DNA of 64,000 bases, taken from the NCBI RefSeq assembly GCF_018991925.1, contig NW_024742338.1, positions 2,970,495 to 3,034,494 of the forward strand, in the 5' to 3' direction. The notes under the pieces are model-generated. The model did no database searches. It had not been told where the DNA came from and worked only from the letters and a program-made list of their open reading frames with translations. This document shows positions 12,295 through 26,327 of the stretch, one piece after another. Positions within the stretch are counted from its first letter, which is position 1. Every line of letters starts with the position of its first letter. The position numbers and the translations under genes were made by a program. Source of the stretch: Homarus americanus (Eukaryota > Arthropoda > Malacostraca > Decapoda > Nephropidae).

Positions 12295-14258
12295 TTGTCA
12301 TTGTTATTGTTATTGTTATTATTGTTATTGTTATTATTGTTATTGTTATTATTGTTATTAATAATGTTATTGTTATTATTATTATTGTTATTATTATTAT
12401 TATTATTATTGTTATTATTATTATTAAGACAGTAGAGAGACTGACCAGAGTCACATGAGGGCACGTCTGGGGTGATGCAGTTATTCTGGGGTCTGGTCTG
12501 GGGGGGGTAGTGGGCAGAGTTGGGGACGGACACCTCCCCCATGGAAAACTCCTCCCCCCCGGGATACCCAGAGTCGTCCTCAGATGGTACACGGACACCA
12601 CCTGGGGGACATACAGCTGGTTAGGTTAGGTCAGGTCAGAGCATCACTTGGGTAGTTAACCTGGTAACACAGGTCGTTAGTTTACCCGAGACAACCTGTA
12701 GACACCACCTGGAGATTGACAACTTGTTAGTGCTGTGTCTACTGAACTGGGTACACCTGCACCCACCTGTCAGAAACTACCACACCGAGGGTAGTTAGTC
12801 AGGTGTATGTTCTGGTGTGCACTGTACTGTACACACAACCAAGAAAGTATCTGTACACATTTCGCGCGAAATAATCTGACACAACAAACGAAGGATATTG
12901 AAAAAATGTCACATATCGCTACTAACGAGATATCCTGTTTTAGTCATAGTAAGTGTTATCGTAGGAACACTCAGAAGACAATATATCAGTCTTATGAACA
13001 ATGTGTATCATGGTTGACGGTGGTAGGGACTTTGTTACTTGTGTGTATTGATCATTTAGGAAATCACTTAATCTAATGTGCACAGATACTCCTTGATCGT
13101 GTGTACGTGCGTGTGTTAGTGGCCTAGAGAATGCTCTTATTACTATTATATCAACTTCAAAGCCATTATCACGGAACACGTTTCATAATAACGTTCGCAG
13201 TCATGCCTCAGTCTCCCCTACCAGTGACCCGGCCAGTAATAGAGAATGTAATCTTAGTTTAGTTTCCCCTCCAAATTTATCAAAGAAAATTTATTCTTAT
13301 TTACAGGGAGGACTAAATAAATATATGGGATTTGTACAGTTGATGGAATATTTTCTTATCTTTCTTATCTTATCGCAAGCATTTTCCCGTTGTTAGTGTT
13401 ATCATACTAACTCTCAGTGTTGACATAACCTCTGTCTCTGTTGTTGATGTGATGGTCTCATTGATAACTTACCAATATTTGTATAATGTAATCAGTAGCA
13501 TGCGGCTAGAGAGCGCTCGTCAGCCAGTTTCTGATTGGATGAATCTCTGATATCTTTGTAACCTATCAAAGCCTGGTTGACGTGCTCTCTCTAACAGCAT
13601 GTATGTACTATTTGTACATTTAAACCAACAAAGATGTACTAAACCAACACAGATGTACTTTAAAACCACAAGAAGTACTTATAAACCACCATAACTAAAA
13701 GACGAAAACATTCACCATTAAATCACACTTCGGGACGTCATCAGACACATAGGTCACACCCCACACATACTGTAGGTCAGTGGTGTCAAACTCACAACCT
13801 TTCGAGGGCCAATTCTTATTTTAGTTACCCTCTTCAGGGCCAACACAAGTGCTATATCACATATTTGCAGGATTAAAGTTTACAGCTTCACACATTGCCT
13901 TACCTGGCTTGCTAGGAATACCTCATTTGGGTTTGTCTGATCTTAAGTATGTAAAATTCATTTTACTAATAAACATGATTATATCTATTTCTTTCATAAT
14001 TTCACGGGATGATAAATTTTACCGTCATCCCGCGGGCCACACCTGACCATCCCAAGGGCCACATTTGGCCCGCGGGCCATGAGTTTGACACCCCTGCTGT
14101 AGGTGTTGGGGGGGTGGGGGTGGGACGTCACCATAAGGGGAGTGGCCGAGTTACCCTCCTCCCCCGCACCACCACCACCTGACCCACCCCAGTCGTGATA
14201 TTCGAGTCTGTTTGATGTTAACGATATGTATGCAGGAAGAGTTTGACCCCGTGACCTT

Positions 14259-14304
<46 letters not shown>

Positions 14305-14869
14305 ACCTGCTCGCTCGCTGTTGAAGCTGGCTGATAGTGCTGGTGATCCCAGACTCTGAGGGGCGGAGTAGGACACTCGGGTCTCGTGGTCGTACTGTGC
14401 TGAGAGGAAGAAGGAGGTGAAGGATGGGGTCCCCACAGCGTAGGATATCTCGAGGGGCGCCAGCAAGTGGGGGGGCGCCATGCTGCCACCACAACCACAC
14501 AGCCGCAGTAACCTCTCACACACCACGTACACCAGCTGATGGGGAGGTCAGAGGTCAGTGCCAGGTCATGGGGAGGGTCAGAGATTAGTGCCAGGTCATA
14601 AGGGAGGGTCAGTGCCGCGTGTCATAGGGATAGTGTCTAGTGTAGGGACAGAAAACACACCTTGGGGATGTTCTTGAGGGTGCGAGCCTCGTAGCCGTGC
14701 AGGATGGTCCGCTGACGGTGAAGGTACTGCTGCAGGGTGAACTCTGGGTTCCTCTTCTCCTTCATGAACTCTCTGTGGGGGAGGGAGGAGGAGTACACGT
14801 GAGAGAGAGAAGGGACAACAAACACTTCTACACCTAAACACACACACACACCAGACAGACAGACAGACA

Positions 14870-14915
<46 letters not shown>

Positions 14916-15408
14916 AGACAGACAGACAGACAGACATACACACCTGTTACTGAACACACAGAGCTGCGGCAGGATAAACTGTTCAAACTCCTGCACCACC
15001 TGTATCTGGGCGCTGGTCTGGACGGCGTTGGGGCGTTTTATCCTGACGTAGCGGATGGCGTCGTTAGCTCGAACCCTGAGAGCGTACACCAGGTAACACG
15101 CCACCAACACACCTGTCCTACCCAGACCTGTGAGGGAGAGTGAGGTGTGGTGAGGTGAGGTGAGGTGAGGTGAGGTGAGGTGAGGTGGTAGGTTGTTACA
15201 TATGTGAGGAGATAAAGTGGTAGATGGATGGATAGATAGATAGATACCGTGTATATGGATAGATGAATAGATGTCTAGATAAAGAGACAGATAAGAGAGA
15301 TGAGCAGATAGACAGACAGACAGACAGACATAATTAGACAAACAGACAAAGAGACATTTATATAATTAGAGAGCTAGACAAACAGAGAGACACAGAGTTA
15401 TATAGTTA

Positions 15409-15439
<31 letters not shown>

Positions 15440-15507
15440 TAAACGGACAGACAGACAGATAAAATTAGAAAGGACACAGATAAACAGAGACAGGCAGATA
15501 CATAGAA

Positions 15508-15556
<49 letters not shown>

Positions 15557-16662
15557 TACATAGATTTAGAGAGTTAGAAAGACAGACAGACAGACAGACA
15601 GATAAACAAGACAGACAGACAGACAGACAGATAAACAAGACAGACAGACAGACAGACAGATACTGACCAGCGTGACAGTGTATAGCCACCTTGCCCTCGC
15701 TGAGAGAGAAGGCCATCACCTTGACCATATCCAGCAGCCCCCCCTGGGTCGGCTCCCCGTAGTCCTTCAGTCCGAAATTGTAGTAGTAACACACACGGGG
15801 AGGGGTAAACTTAAATGGCTCTGTTAACACACACACGGGGATGGCTCTGGTAAATGGCTCTGTTAAATGGCTCTGTTAAATGGCTCTGGTAAATGGCTCT
15901 GTTAAATGGCTCTGTTAAATGGCTCTGTTAAATGGCTCTGGTAAATGGCTCTGTTAAATGGCTCTGGTAAATATATGGGTTATGATGTCTTGTTTGATTA
16001 TATGTATCGTCTAATTAATGTCTCGTCTTATTAATGTCTGGTCTGATAAATGGTTCATCACATAAATGGTTCATCACATAAATGGCTCATCACATAAATG
16101 GTTCATCACATAAATGGCTCATCACATAAATGGTTCATCACATAAATGGCTCATCACATAAATGGCTCATCACATAAATGGTTCATCACATAAATGGCTC
16201 ATCACATAAATGGTTCATCACATAAATGGTTCATCACATAAATGGCTCATCACATAAATGGATCATCACATAAATGGTTCATCACATAAATGGTTCATCA
16301 CATAAATAACCAGATTAGGGGATATTTACCAATGTGACGTCATGACTCACTTAGCAACCATCAACCAATCAACTGCTAGGAATCGTACTGGTTGCTAAGG
16401 ACGCCTGAGAATAGGGTGGAGCTTAATCGATATCTTATACTGAAGGAGAGGATGAGTCTCCTGCCTTGCCTTCGTCAGGTATTTAGCCATTTTGAGATGC
16501 TTTTGACGGACGGACGGACAGATAGACGGAGAGATGAAAGGAAACAGAGTCGGATAGACGGGTTAAGGAGGCGGATGGCTAGGAGTAAGAACTCGTGGCG
16601 TCCTGCGAGAGAGAGAGAGAGAGAGAGAGAAAATCGATACTGAAGGGGGCCACTAAAATATG

Positions 16663-16719
<57 letters not shown>

Positions 16720-18031
16720 ACACACAACTGGAGCGAGTCAACGTGAATTAGACAAATTATAATCAACACTTTACATTGTTTCTGTCAAGCTAAAGAACCA
16801 TTTTGGACCAACCACTTTCTGGTTTATGGGTCTTTGTTTATTACTGTTGTTGTTAGTAGTAGTAGTAGTAGTAGTAGTAGTCATGAAGTTTATTTAGAAG
16901 TGTGTGTAAAGTGCGTACTTATAGTCAGTATTAAGTACAGGTAGAATCATTATCAGGTGTTGACTTGACCTGCATATGGTAGATGTAGTTGTTGTTATTG
17001 TTTTAGTTGTTGTTGTTGTTCTAGTAGTGGTGATAGTAATAGTTATTGTCATAGTAGTAGTCGTAGTAGTTATAGTAGTCGTAGTAGTGATGAGTTGGTA
17101 GCATTCCTTCAGCTATCGACCACACCATCAACCACCCTCTAACCACCACATCAACCACCATCTACCACAACCACCACCCCATGTGACGTAGAGTGATAGG
17201 TAGTACATAAAACATTAATTAGCCACAGGTGCGTGAGGTGTGGTAATTAAATGTATCTCAAACAAGTTGACATTTACCTGAGTGTGTGTGTGGGCGTGAG
17301 TGAGTGTGTGTGTGGGCGTGTGTGTGGGCGTGAGTGAGTGTGTGTGGGCGTGAGTGAGTGAGTGTGGGCGTGAGTGGGGAGGAAAGGGTCGAAATTATGA
17401 TATTGTAAATAGTTGATGAAAATACACAATCTCTCTCTCTCTCTCTCTCTCACCTTGAATCATTGAGACCACAGTATTAGATGTCATTTCTTTACCCCAA
17501 TTTATATCACACCTGTAATTCAGCAACAACTCTTATGGTCTTATGATACGAATACAGGTACAAGGCCAGATACAGGTACAGGTACAAGGCCAGATACAGG
17601 TACAAGGCCAGGTACAGGTACAGGTACAAGGCCAGGTACAGGTACAAGGCCAGGTACAGGTACAGGTACAAGGCCAGGTACAGGTACAAGGCCAGGTACA
17701 GGTACAAGGCCAGGTACAGATACAGGTACAAGGCCAGGTACAGGCCAGGTACAAGGCCAGGTACAGGGCCAGTGCAAGGCCAGGTACAGGTACAAGGCCA
17801 GGTACAGCAGTACAAGGCCAGGTACAGATACAGGTACAAGGCCAGGTACAGATACAGGTACAAGGCCAGGTACAGATACAGGTACAAGGCCAGGTACAGA
17901 TACAGGTACAAGGCCAGGTACAGATACAGGTACAAGGCCAGGTACAGATACAGGTACAAGGCCAGGTATAGATACAGGTACATATATAACTGTTATCTTG
18001 TTTATGCAGTCGATAGGCAGAAGTATTTAAA

Positions 18032-18084
<53 letters not shown>

Positions 18085-18304
18085 TTGTGTTAGTCATTAC
18101 TGCCTACTTACATACTTAACAGGTGTGCAAGTATACCAACACATTAATAAGTAAGTACAATATTTCTTGACCTTAAGTACAAAAATAACTCGTTCTGGTT
18201 AAGTACAGGAATTAATTACATGTACAGTGAGGAAGAGTGTACATATATAAGGATTACTATGTTATGTACAAGTGTGTAGGTAAACAGTTGTTAGGTTAAT
18301 TGTG

Positions 18305-18345
<41 letters not shown>

Positions 18346-19526
18346 AACATTACCTGGACACTAATGTATGTAACCAACTTAAACTGGGCTTGAATTATGA
18401 ATGTACTTTATTTTTTTTACCTGTGTACACCTGGGAACTGTTTGTGTACACCTGGGAACTGTTGTGTACACCCCTGAACACTTGAGTAGTTTAGCGTGCA
18501 TAGCAATGAAACAATTATGCTCTTGCCACACATAGTACAATTTTGTTCATGCTTCAAAGTGTAAAGGTTGTACACGGTGAGGACAGGTTGTACACGGTGA
18601 GGACAGGTTGTACACGGTGAGGACATGTTGTACACGGTGAAGAAAGCTTGTACACGGTGAGGACAGGTTGCACACGGTGAGTAGAAGGTTGTACACGGTG
18701 AGGAGAAGGTTGTACACGGTGAGGACAGGTTGCTCACGGTGAGGACAGGTTGTGGGACACGGTGAGGACAGGTTGCAAGACGGTGAGGACAGTTGTACAC
18801 GGTGAGGACAGGTTGTGGGTGGCTTGTGAGGAGAATGTTGCACACGGTGAGCAGGTTGTGCCACGGTGAGAAGGTTGTACACGGTGAAGAAAGCTTGTAC
18901 ACGGTGAGTGACAGGTTAAAATACGTGATGAGAAGGTTGTACACGGTGAGGAGCAGGTTGCACACGGTGATGAGAAGGTTGTACACGGTGAGCAGGTTGT
19001 ACACGGTGAGAGAAGGTTAAAATACTTGGTGAGGACAGGTTGCACACGGTGAAGAAATCTTGTACACAGAGTGACAGGTTGTACACGGTGAGGAGAAGGT
19101 TGTACACGGTGAGGACAGGTTGTACACGGTGAGTAGAAGGTTGTACACGGTGAGTAGAAGGTTGTACACGGTGTGGAGAAGGGTGTACACGGTGAGGAGA
19201 AGGTTGTACACGGTGAGGACAGGTTGCACACAGTGAGGAGAAGGTTGTACACGGTGAGGACAGGTTGTAAACGGTGAAGAAAGCTTGTACACGGTGAGGA
19301 CAGGTGGTACACGGTGAGGACAGGTTGTACACGGTGACGACAGGTTGTACACGGTGAGTTATCCGGACGTTGCGTGTGTACACCTTATTAATTTACCTGA
19401 TAGATCGTATAATTTGCCCTCTGTTTTTTTGGTGTGTGTGGGTCTGTGTGTGTGTGTGTTCCTTCACTTAAACAATTACACACACACATGCAATCTCAAA
19501 ACGCACACAGATACAAACATGTACCC

Positions 19527-19561
<35 letters not shown>

Positions 19562-20596
19562 TCCTAATTTGCATGTTGTGTAATATTGATCTCAAGAGGC
19601 ACGACTGAGTGTGTTAAGTACAGCGGCTACCACCATCAATCATTAGTGTGTGTTGGGGGAATTATGTCTGGGAGGATTATGTCTTGGGGAATTATGTCTG
19701 GGAGGATTATGTCTGGGGAATTATGTCTGGTGAATTATGTTTGGGGGAATTATGTCTGGGAGGATTATGTCTGGGGGAATTATGTCTGGGAGGATTATGT
19801 CTGGGGGAATTATGTCTGGGAGGATTGTCTGGTGAATTATGTCTGGTGGATTATGTCTGGTGGATTATGTTTGGGGGAATTATTATGTCTGGGAGGATGG
19901 CAACTGGGGGAATTATGTCTGGGAGGATTATGTCTGGGGGAATAGTGTCTGGTGAATTATACTTGGGGGGAATTATGTCTGGGAGGATTATGTCTGGGGG
20001 AATTATGTCTGGGAGGATTGTCTGGTGAATTATGTCTGGTGGATTATGTCTGGTGGATTATGTTTGGGGGAATTATGTCTGGAGTGATTATTATGTCTGG
20101 GGGAATTATGTCTGGTGGATGGTGTCTGGTGGATTATGTTTGGGGGAATTATGTCTGGAGGATTATGTCTGGGGAATTATGTCTGGGGAGGATTATGTCT
20201 GGGGAATTATGTTCAGGAATTATGTCTGGGAGGATTACGTCCTATTAACTGTATTCACTTCAATGTGATTCTTTTAAAAAAAATGTATATATAACTCCAA
20301 TTAATAAAACGATTCTGATTATGAATAATTTGATAATTTGTGAATAAAAGTTAGTGTTTGATGATGTTTACGGCGGGTCTCTCTCTCTCTCTCTCTTCTT
20401 CTCTCTCTCTCTCTCCATCATTGCCTTAGGATGGGGATAGAGACAGACAGACACACACACACATTATTGACACAGACACACACACACACACGCAGATGTG
20501 TGTCAGATAACTGGATCAACCTTTGACGTCACCATCACCATAAGTTATTAGTGGCATTATAAGATACTTAACGATTTAGCCAAGAAAGATTAATGG

Positions 20597-20659
<63 letters not shown>

Positions 20660-20776
20660 AATAATAATCTTCATTTATAACCAGAAAAATGAACTTGGGA
20701 ACCTTTGAAAAATTTTTGTCTTTTGTGACGCAAATAGAGGCGGAGGGGATAGTGTGGGGGTGACAAGGGCATAACT

Positions 20777-20808
<32 letters not shown>

Positions 20809-22655
20809 GGTCGAGTCAAGGACATGAATTGCTGTGTATGAGTTTACTGCCCACGCTGCCACCACCTGTCCTGTGTGTGTGTGTGTGTGTGTGTTTTACG
20901 AATACCATATAATACAGTGTTACCAATACTTAGTTACCAATACCATACAGTGTTACCAATAGCCATGAGGTATTACAAGTGAGTTCTCAGTGTTGCCAAT
21001 AATAATCGACGTGTGATTTGCATCCTTCAAGTGTTCTCAGTAACCTTGCAGTGTTGCCAATGGTCACGAGTAATCCCATTGACGGGTAATATGTCTGTCT
21101 GTCTGTCTGTCTGTCTATTCATCAGTCTGTCTACCTGTACTGTCAACATCTCCGCCCGTGTCCCCCCCTCCCCCGGTGTCCCCCCTGCCCCCCCCCTGGC
21201 CCCTCCCCCCGGGCCCCTCCCCTGCCCCTCCCCTGCACTCCCCCTCCCCCTGCCTCCCCCTCCCGCCCTGTAATCAACGTGTGGTGTGACTGGGCTGCCG
21301 GCTCTATATTAACCAACTGACTTTCGTTCCTTCTCCGGAAGAGGGGGTCTTCTGTGGATAATATGACCCTCTGCCTTGTTACTACACTACTGGGGGTTGT
21401 TATACATGAACACACGTGTTACTGTACACACATACACATACACACACACACACACACGTACACCATTTTTTTCATTAGTTAATTGACTTTTTTCGGTATG
21501 TTTGTGTACGTCATAGAGCCGTGTGAGGGAATGTGTATAGTATCTCACCTGTTCCCTCACTTGTACCCTCACCTGTACCCTCACCTGTTCCCTCACCTGT
21601 TCCCTCACCTGTTCCCTCACCTGTTCCCTCACCTGTACCCTCACCTGTACCCTCACCTGTTCCCTCACCTGTACCCTCACCACCTGTACCCTCACCTGTA
21701 CCTCACCTGTACCTCACCTGTAACCTCACCTGTAACCTCACCCAATTACTTAGCACTGTCAAGTGATCCAGCATTCCCCCATCTGTCCACACCCCCACCC
21801 CCACTCACACACCCCACCTCACCCCCCACCCTCACCCCCACCCTCACACCCCACCTCACACCCCACCCCCCACCTCTGGCACCCCATCCTCCTCGGGAAA
21901 AAAATAAACACTCTTATATTAACGTAGGAAATATTTTGTTGGTTTTTTACGCCTCTGAAAAAAAACCACTTGTATACGTCCCAGTCTTTACGCTACGAGG
22001 TCATGGGCTGCAACAACGTGACCTCCCTGTGACCTCCCGCCTTGACCTCCCGCGTTGACCTCCCGCTTTAACCTCGTCCTTGATCCAAATAAAACCAAAT
22101 TGTATATACTTTCTCCTGGGTTTTGAGTCTATAATTTCTCAAAGTTTCATTATAATCTGATAATTAGTTTGGGAGATATTTATATATAATTTATGGACGT
22201 GTTATTATTATTATTATTATTATTAATGATATCCGAAATAGTATCTATCTATATATCTATCTGTCTGTCAGTTTATCTATCTATATATCTAAAAATTCTC
22301 TCTCTCTGTCTCTCTCTCTCTCTCTCTGTTTACATTATATTATATCGTTACTGTAAAACATTGATCGCTATTCGATTATTGGTAACACTGTCCAAGCTTT
22401 TTTGCAAACATTGGCAATACTGATCCGGTATTGCCTACGTCACAGATAGTTTTGTTTCTTTTTTCTTTTTATTTATTTTTCTTTTTTTTCGTACGGAGAA
22501 TTATTGTTTGGAACGACCCATTGTGTCTGTATTCTCCACACATGAATACGCACACACACACACACACACACACACACTTTTCAGCCACCGGCTGCAACTC
22601 TATTAATAAACCGATTATGATTATTATTATTACACACACTGAGTAAGAATGAAGA

Positions 22656-22696
<41 letters not shown>

Positions 22697-25600
22697 TCGA
22701 TGACGTCACAAGGCAGGTAAAGGATAGACATAGTAGTGGTAATCGATGCTTAATTTGGCACAATATGACGTAAGTGGCACCCTCCTTACTGGCACCCTTA
22801 CTGGCACCCTTACTGGCACTATTACTGGCACCCTCTACTGGCACCCTCCTACTGGCACCCTCCTACTGGCACCCTCCTACTGGCACCCTCCTTACTGGCA
22901 CCCTTACTGGCACCCTCCTACTGGCACCCTCTACTGGCACCTCCTACTGGCACCCTCCTACTGGCACCCTCCTACTGGCACCCTTACTGGCACCCTCTAC
23001 TGGCACCTCCTTACTGGCACCCTCCCTACTGGCACCCTCCTACTGGCACCCTCCCTACTGGCACCCTCCTACTGGCACCCTCCTTACTGGCACCCTTACT
23101 GGCACCCTCCTACTGGCACCCTCCTTACTGGCACCTCCTCCTGGCACCCTCCTACTGGCACCTCCTACTGGCACCTCCTACTGGCACCCTCCTACTGGCA
23201 CCCTTACTGGCACCCTCCCTGCTAGCACCCTCCTTGGCACCCTCTACTGGCACCCTCCCTACTGGCACCCTCCTACTGCACCCCTCCACCAGCACCCTCC
23301 CTGGCACCCTCCTTACTGGCACCCTCCCTACTGGCACCCTCCCAGCACCCTCCCTACTGGCACCCTCCTGCTGGCACCCTCCTACTGGCACCCCTCCTAC
23401 TGGCACCCCTCCTACTGGCACCCTCCTCACCTCCTGGCACCCCTCCTACTGGCACCCTCCTTACTGGCACCCTCCTACTGGCACCCTCCTACTGGCACCC
23501 TCCTTACTGGCACCCTCTACCACCCTCCCTGGCACCCTCCTACTGGCACCTCCTACTGGCACCCTCCCTACTGGCACCCTCCTACTGGCACCCTCCTACT
23601 GGCACCCTCCTTACTGGCACCCTCCCTACTGGCACCCTCCTTGCCCCAGCACCCTCCTACTGGCACCCTCCTTACTGGCACCCTCCTACTGGCACCCTCC
23701 CTACTGGCACCCTCCTGGCACCCCCTCCTACTGGCACCTCCTACTGGCACCCTCCTACTGGCACCCTCCCTGCCTCCTGCTGGCACCCTCCCCTGCTGGC
23801 ACCCTCCTACTGGCACCCTCCTACTGGCACCCTCCTGCTGGCACCCTCCTTACTGGCACCCTCCTACCCCAGCTCCCTCCTTACTGGCACCTCCTACTGG
23901 CACCCTCCTGGCACCCTCCCTACTGGCACCCTCCTACTGGCACCCCTCCCTACTGGCACCCTCCTGCTGGCACCCTCCTACTGGCACCCTCCTACTGGCA
24001 CCCTCCCTACTGGCACCCCTCCTACTGGCACCCCTCCTTACGGCACCCTCCTACTGGCACCCTCTACTGGCACCCTCCCTACTGGCACCCTCCTACTGGC
24101 ACCCTCCTGCACCCTCCTACTGGCACCCTCCTACTGGCACCCTCCTAGCCACCCTCTACTGGCACCTCTACTGGCACCCTCCTACTGGCACCCTCCCCTA
24201 CTGGCACCCCTCCTACTGGCACCCTCCTGGCACCCTCCTACTGGCACCTCCTACTGGCACCTCCTACTGGCACCCTCCTGGCACCCTCCTTACTGGCACC
24301 CTCCTACTGGCACCCTCCTTACTGGCACCCTCCTACTGGCACCTCCCTACTGGCACCCTCCCTACTGCCTCCTCTGGCACCTCCTACTGGCACCCTCCTT
24401 ACTGGCACCCTCTCCTTACTGCACCCTCCTACTGGCACCTTACCTCCTACTGGCACCCTCCCTACTGGCACCCTCTACTGGCACCCTCCTACTGGCACCC
24501 CTCCTACTGGCACCCTCCTACTGCACCCTCCCTACTGGCATCCTCCTACCTCCTGGCACCCTCCTACTGGCACCCTCCCCTACAGCACCCTCCTGCCCTC
24601 CCTACTGGCACCCTCCTACTGGCACCCTCCTACTGCACCCTCCCTGCACCCCTCCTAGCATCCTCCCTGGCACCCTCCTAGCACCTCCTACTGGCACCCT
24701 CCTACTGCACCCTCCTTACTGGCACCCTCCTACTGGCACCCTCCTACTGGCACCCTCCTACTGGCACCCTCCTACTGCATCTCCTTACTGGCACCCTCCT
24801 ACTGGCACCCTCCCTACTGCATCCTCCTACTGGCACCCTCCTACTGGCACCCTCCTACTGGCACCCTCCTTGGCACCCTCCTACTGGCACCCTCTGCCCT
24901 CCCTACTGGCACCTCCTCCCTGCACCCTCCTACTGGCACCCTCCTACTGGCACCCTCCTTACAGCACCCTCCTACTGGCACCCTCCTACTGGCACCCCTC
25001 CTACTGGCACCCTCCTGCACCCTCCTACTGGCACCTCCTACTGGCACCCTCCTACTGGCATCCTCCTACTGGCACCCTCCTTACTGGCACCTCCTACTGG
25101 CACCCTCCTACTGGCACCCTCCCTACTGCTCCTCCTACTGGCACCCTCCTACTGGCACCTCCTACTGGCACCCTCCTACTGGCACCCTCCTACTGGCACC
25201 CTCCTACTGGCACCCTCCCTACTGGCACCCTCCCTACTGGCACCCTCCCTACTGGCACCCTCCTACTGGCACCCTCCTTACTGGCACCTCCCTACTGGCA
25301 CCCTCCCTACAGCACCCTCCTACTGCACCCTCCTACTGCCACCTACTGCACCTCCTACTTCCTACTGCCCTCCTACTGCTACCCTCCTACTGCACCCCTC
25401 CTGGCACCCTCCTAGCACCCTCCTACTGGCACCTCCTACTGGCACCCTCCCTGGCACCCTCCCTGCTTCCCTCCTACTGGCACCCTCTACTGCTCACCCT
25501 CCTACTGGCACCTCCTACTGGCACCCTCCCTACTGGCACCCTCCTACTGGCACCCTCCTACTGGCACCTCCTACTGCCCTCCTAGCACCCTCCTACTGGC

Positions 25601-26283
25601 ACCCTCCTACTGGCACCCTCCTACTGGCACCTCCCTACACTCCTAGCACCTCCTACTAGCACCCTCCTACTGGCACCTCCTGGCACCTCCTTACCCTCTA
25701 CTGGCACCCTCCTACTGGCACCCTCCCTACTAGCACCCTCCCTGCACCCTCCCCCCAGCACCCTCCCTACTGCACCTCCCTACTGCACCTCCTACCCTCC
25801 CTACTGGCACCTCCTAGCACCTCCCCAGCACCCTCCTACCCTCCTACTGGCACCTCCTCCCTGGCACCTCCCTACCCCTCCTGGCACCCTCCTGCACCCT
25901 CCACCCCCCAAAAAATCTTGAGAACATCCTTAAAGACCCCCCACCCCACCCCACCCCCACTTCCACCCTTCCTTCCACCCTTCCTTCCACCCTCTCCTTC
26001 CACCCCTTGAAGGTACGACTGGAGAGGTGTGGTACTCACTGCCGTTCTCCATGAAGACGCTGGGGTCGTAGCTGAAGCCAGAGTCGTTCAGAGGTTCACC
26101 ACAAGATGCGTGTTCTCCTGGAAGCTGTAGGTTGACCACTGTCCTGATGTCGTGTCTGGGGGAGAGATAGATGGTGAGAGATAGATGGTGGTGGAGATAG
26201 GTGAGGTTAGGTTAGGTTAGCATTAGGTTAGGTTAATCAGTAGGTGAAATACGGTGATGGGGCAGTAATTATCAGGTGATCCT

Positions 26284-26327
<44 letters not shown>

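Noticed and set aside
12177..12542. Poly-Asn protein on the minus strand
   Set aside because: It runs from PTPDC1 exon 8 across its donor into an (ATT)n intron repeat; splicing removes this part.
14637..15341. Single 234-codon minus-strand frame covering the phosphatase core
   Set aside because: It reads through intron 5 and beyond exon 6. The conserved parts are exons 5 and 6, joined by GT/AG splicing.
17507..17983. Long frames on both strands rich in Leu-Tyr or Gln-Val
   Set aside because: The GGTACAAGGCCA array has periods divisible by three and no stops, so open frames appear on both strands without a gene.
18417..19383. Minus-strand frames of 100-195 codons with repeated SSPCTT words
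   Set aside because: Translation of the 20-bp minisatellite; overlapping frames carry equivalent repeats.
18560..20245. CRISPR-like regular repeats
   Set aside because: The units are contiguous with no unique spacers, and the genome is eukaryotic; these are minisatellites.
22774..25415. Frames of 635, 304 and 181 codons on the plus strand
   Set aside because: They translate the 14-bp minisatellite; the same peptide words recur in all three frames and the unit length is not tied to codons.
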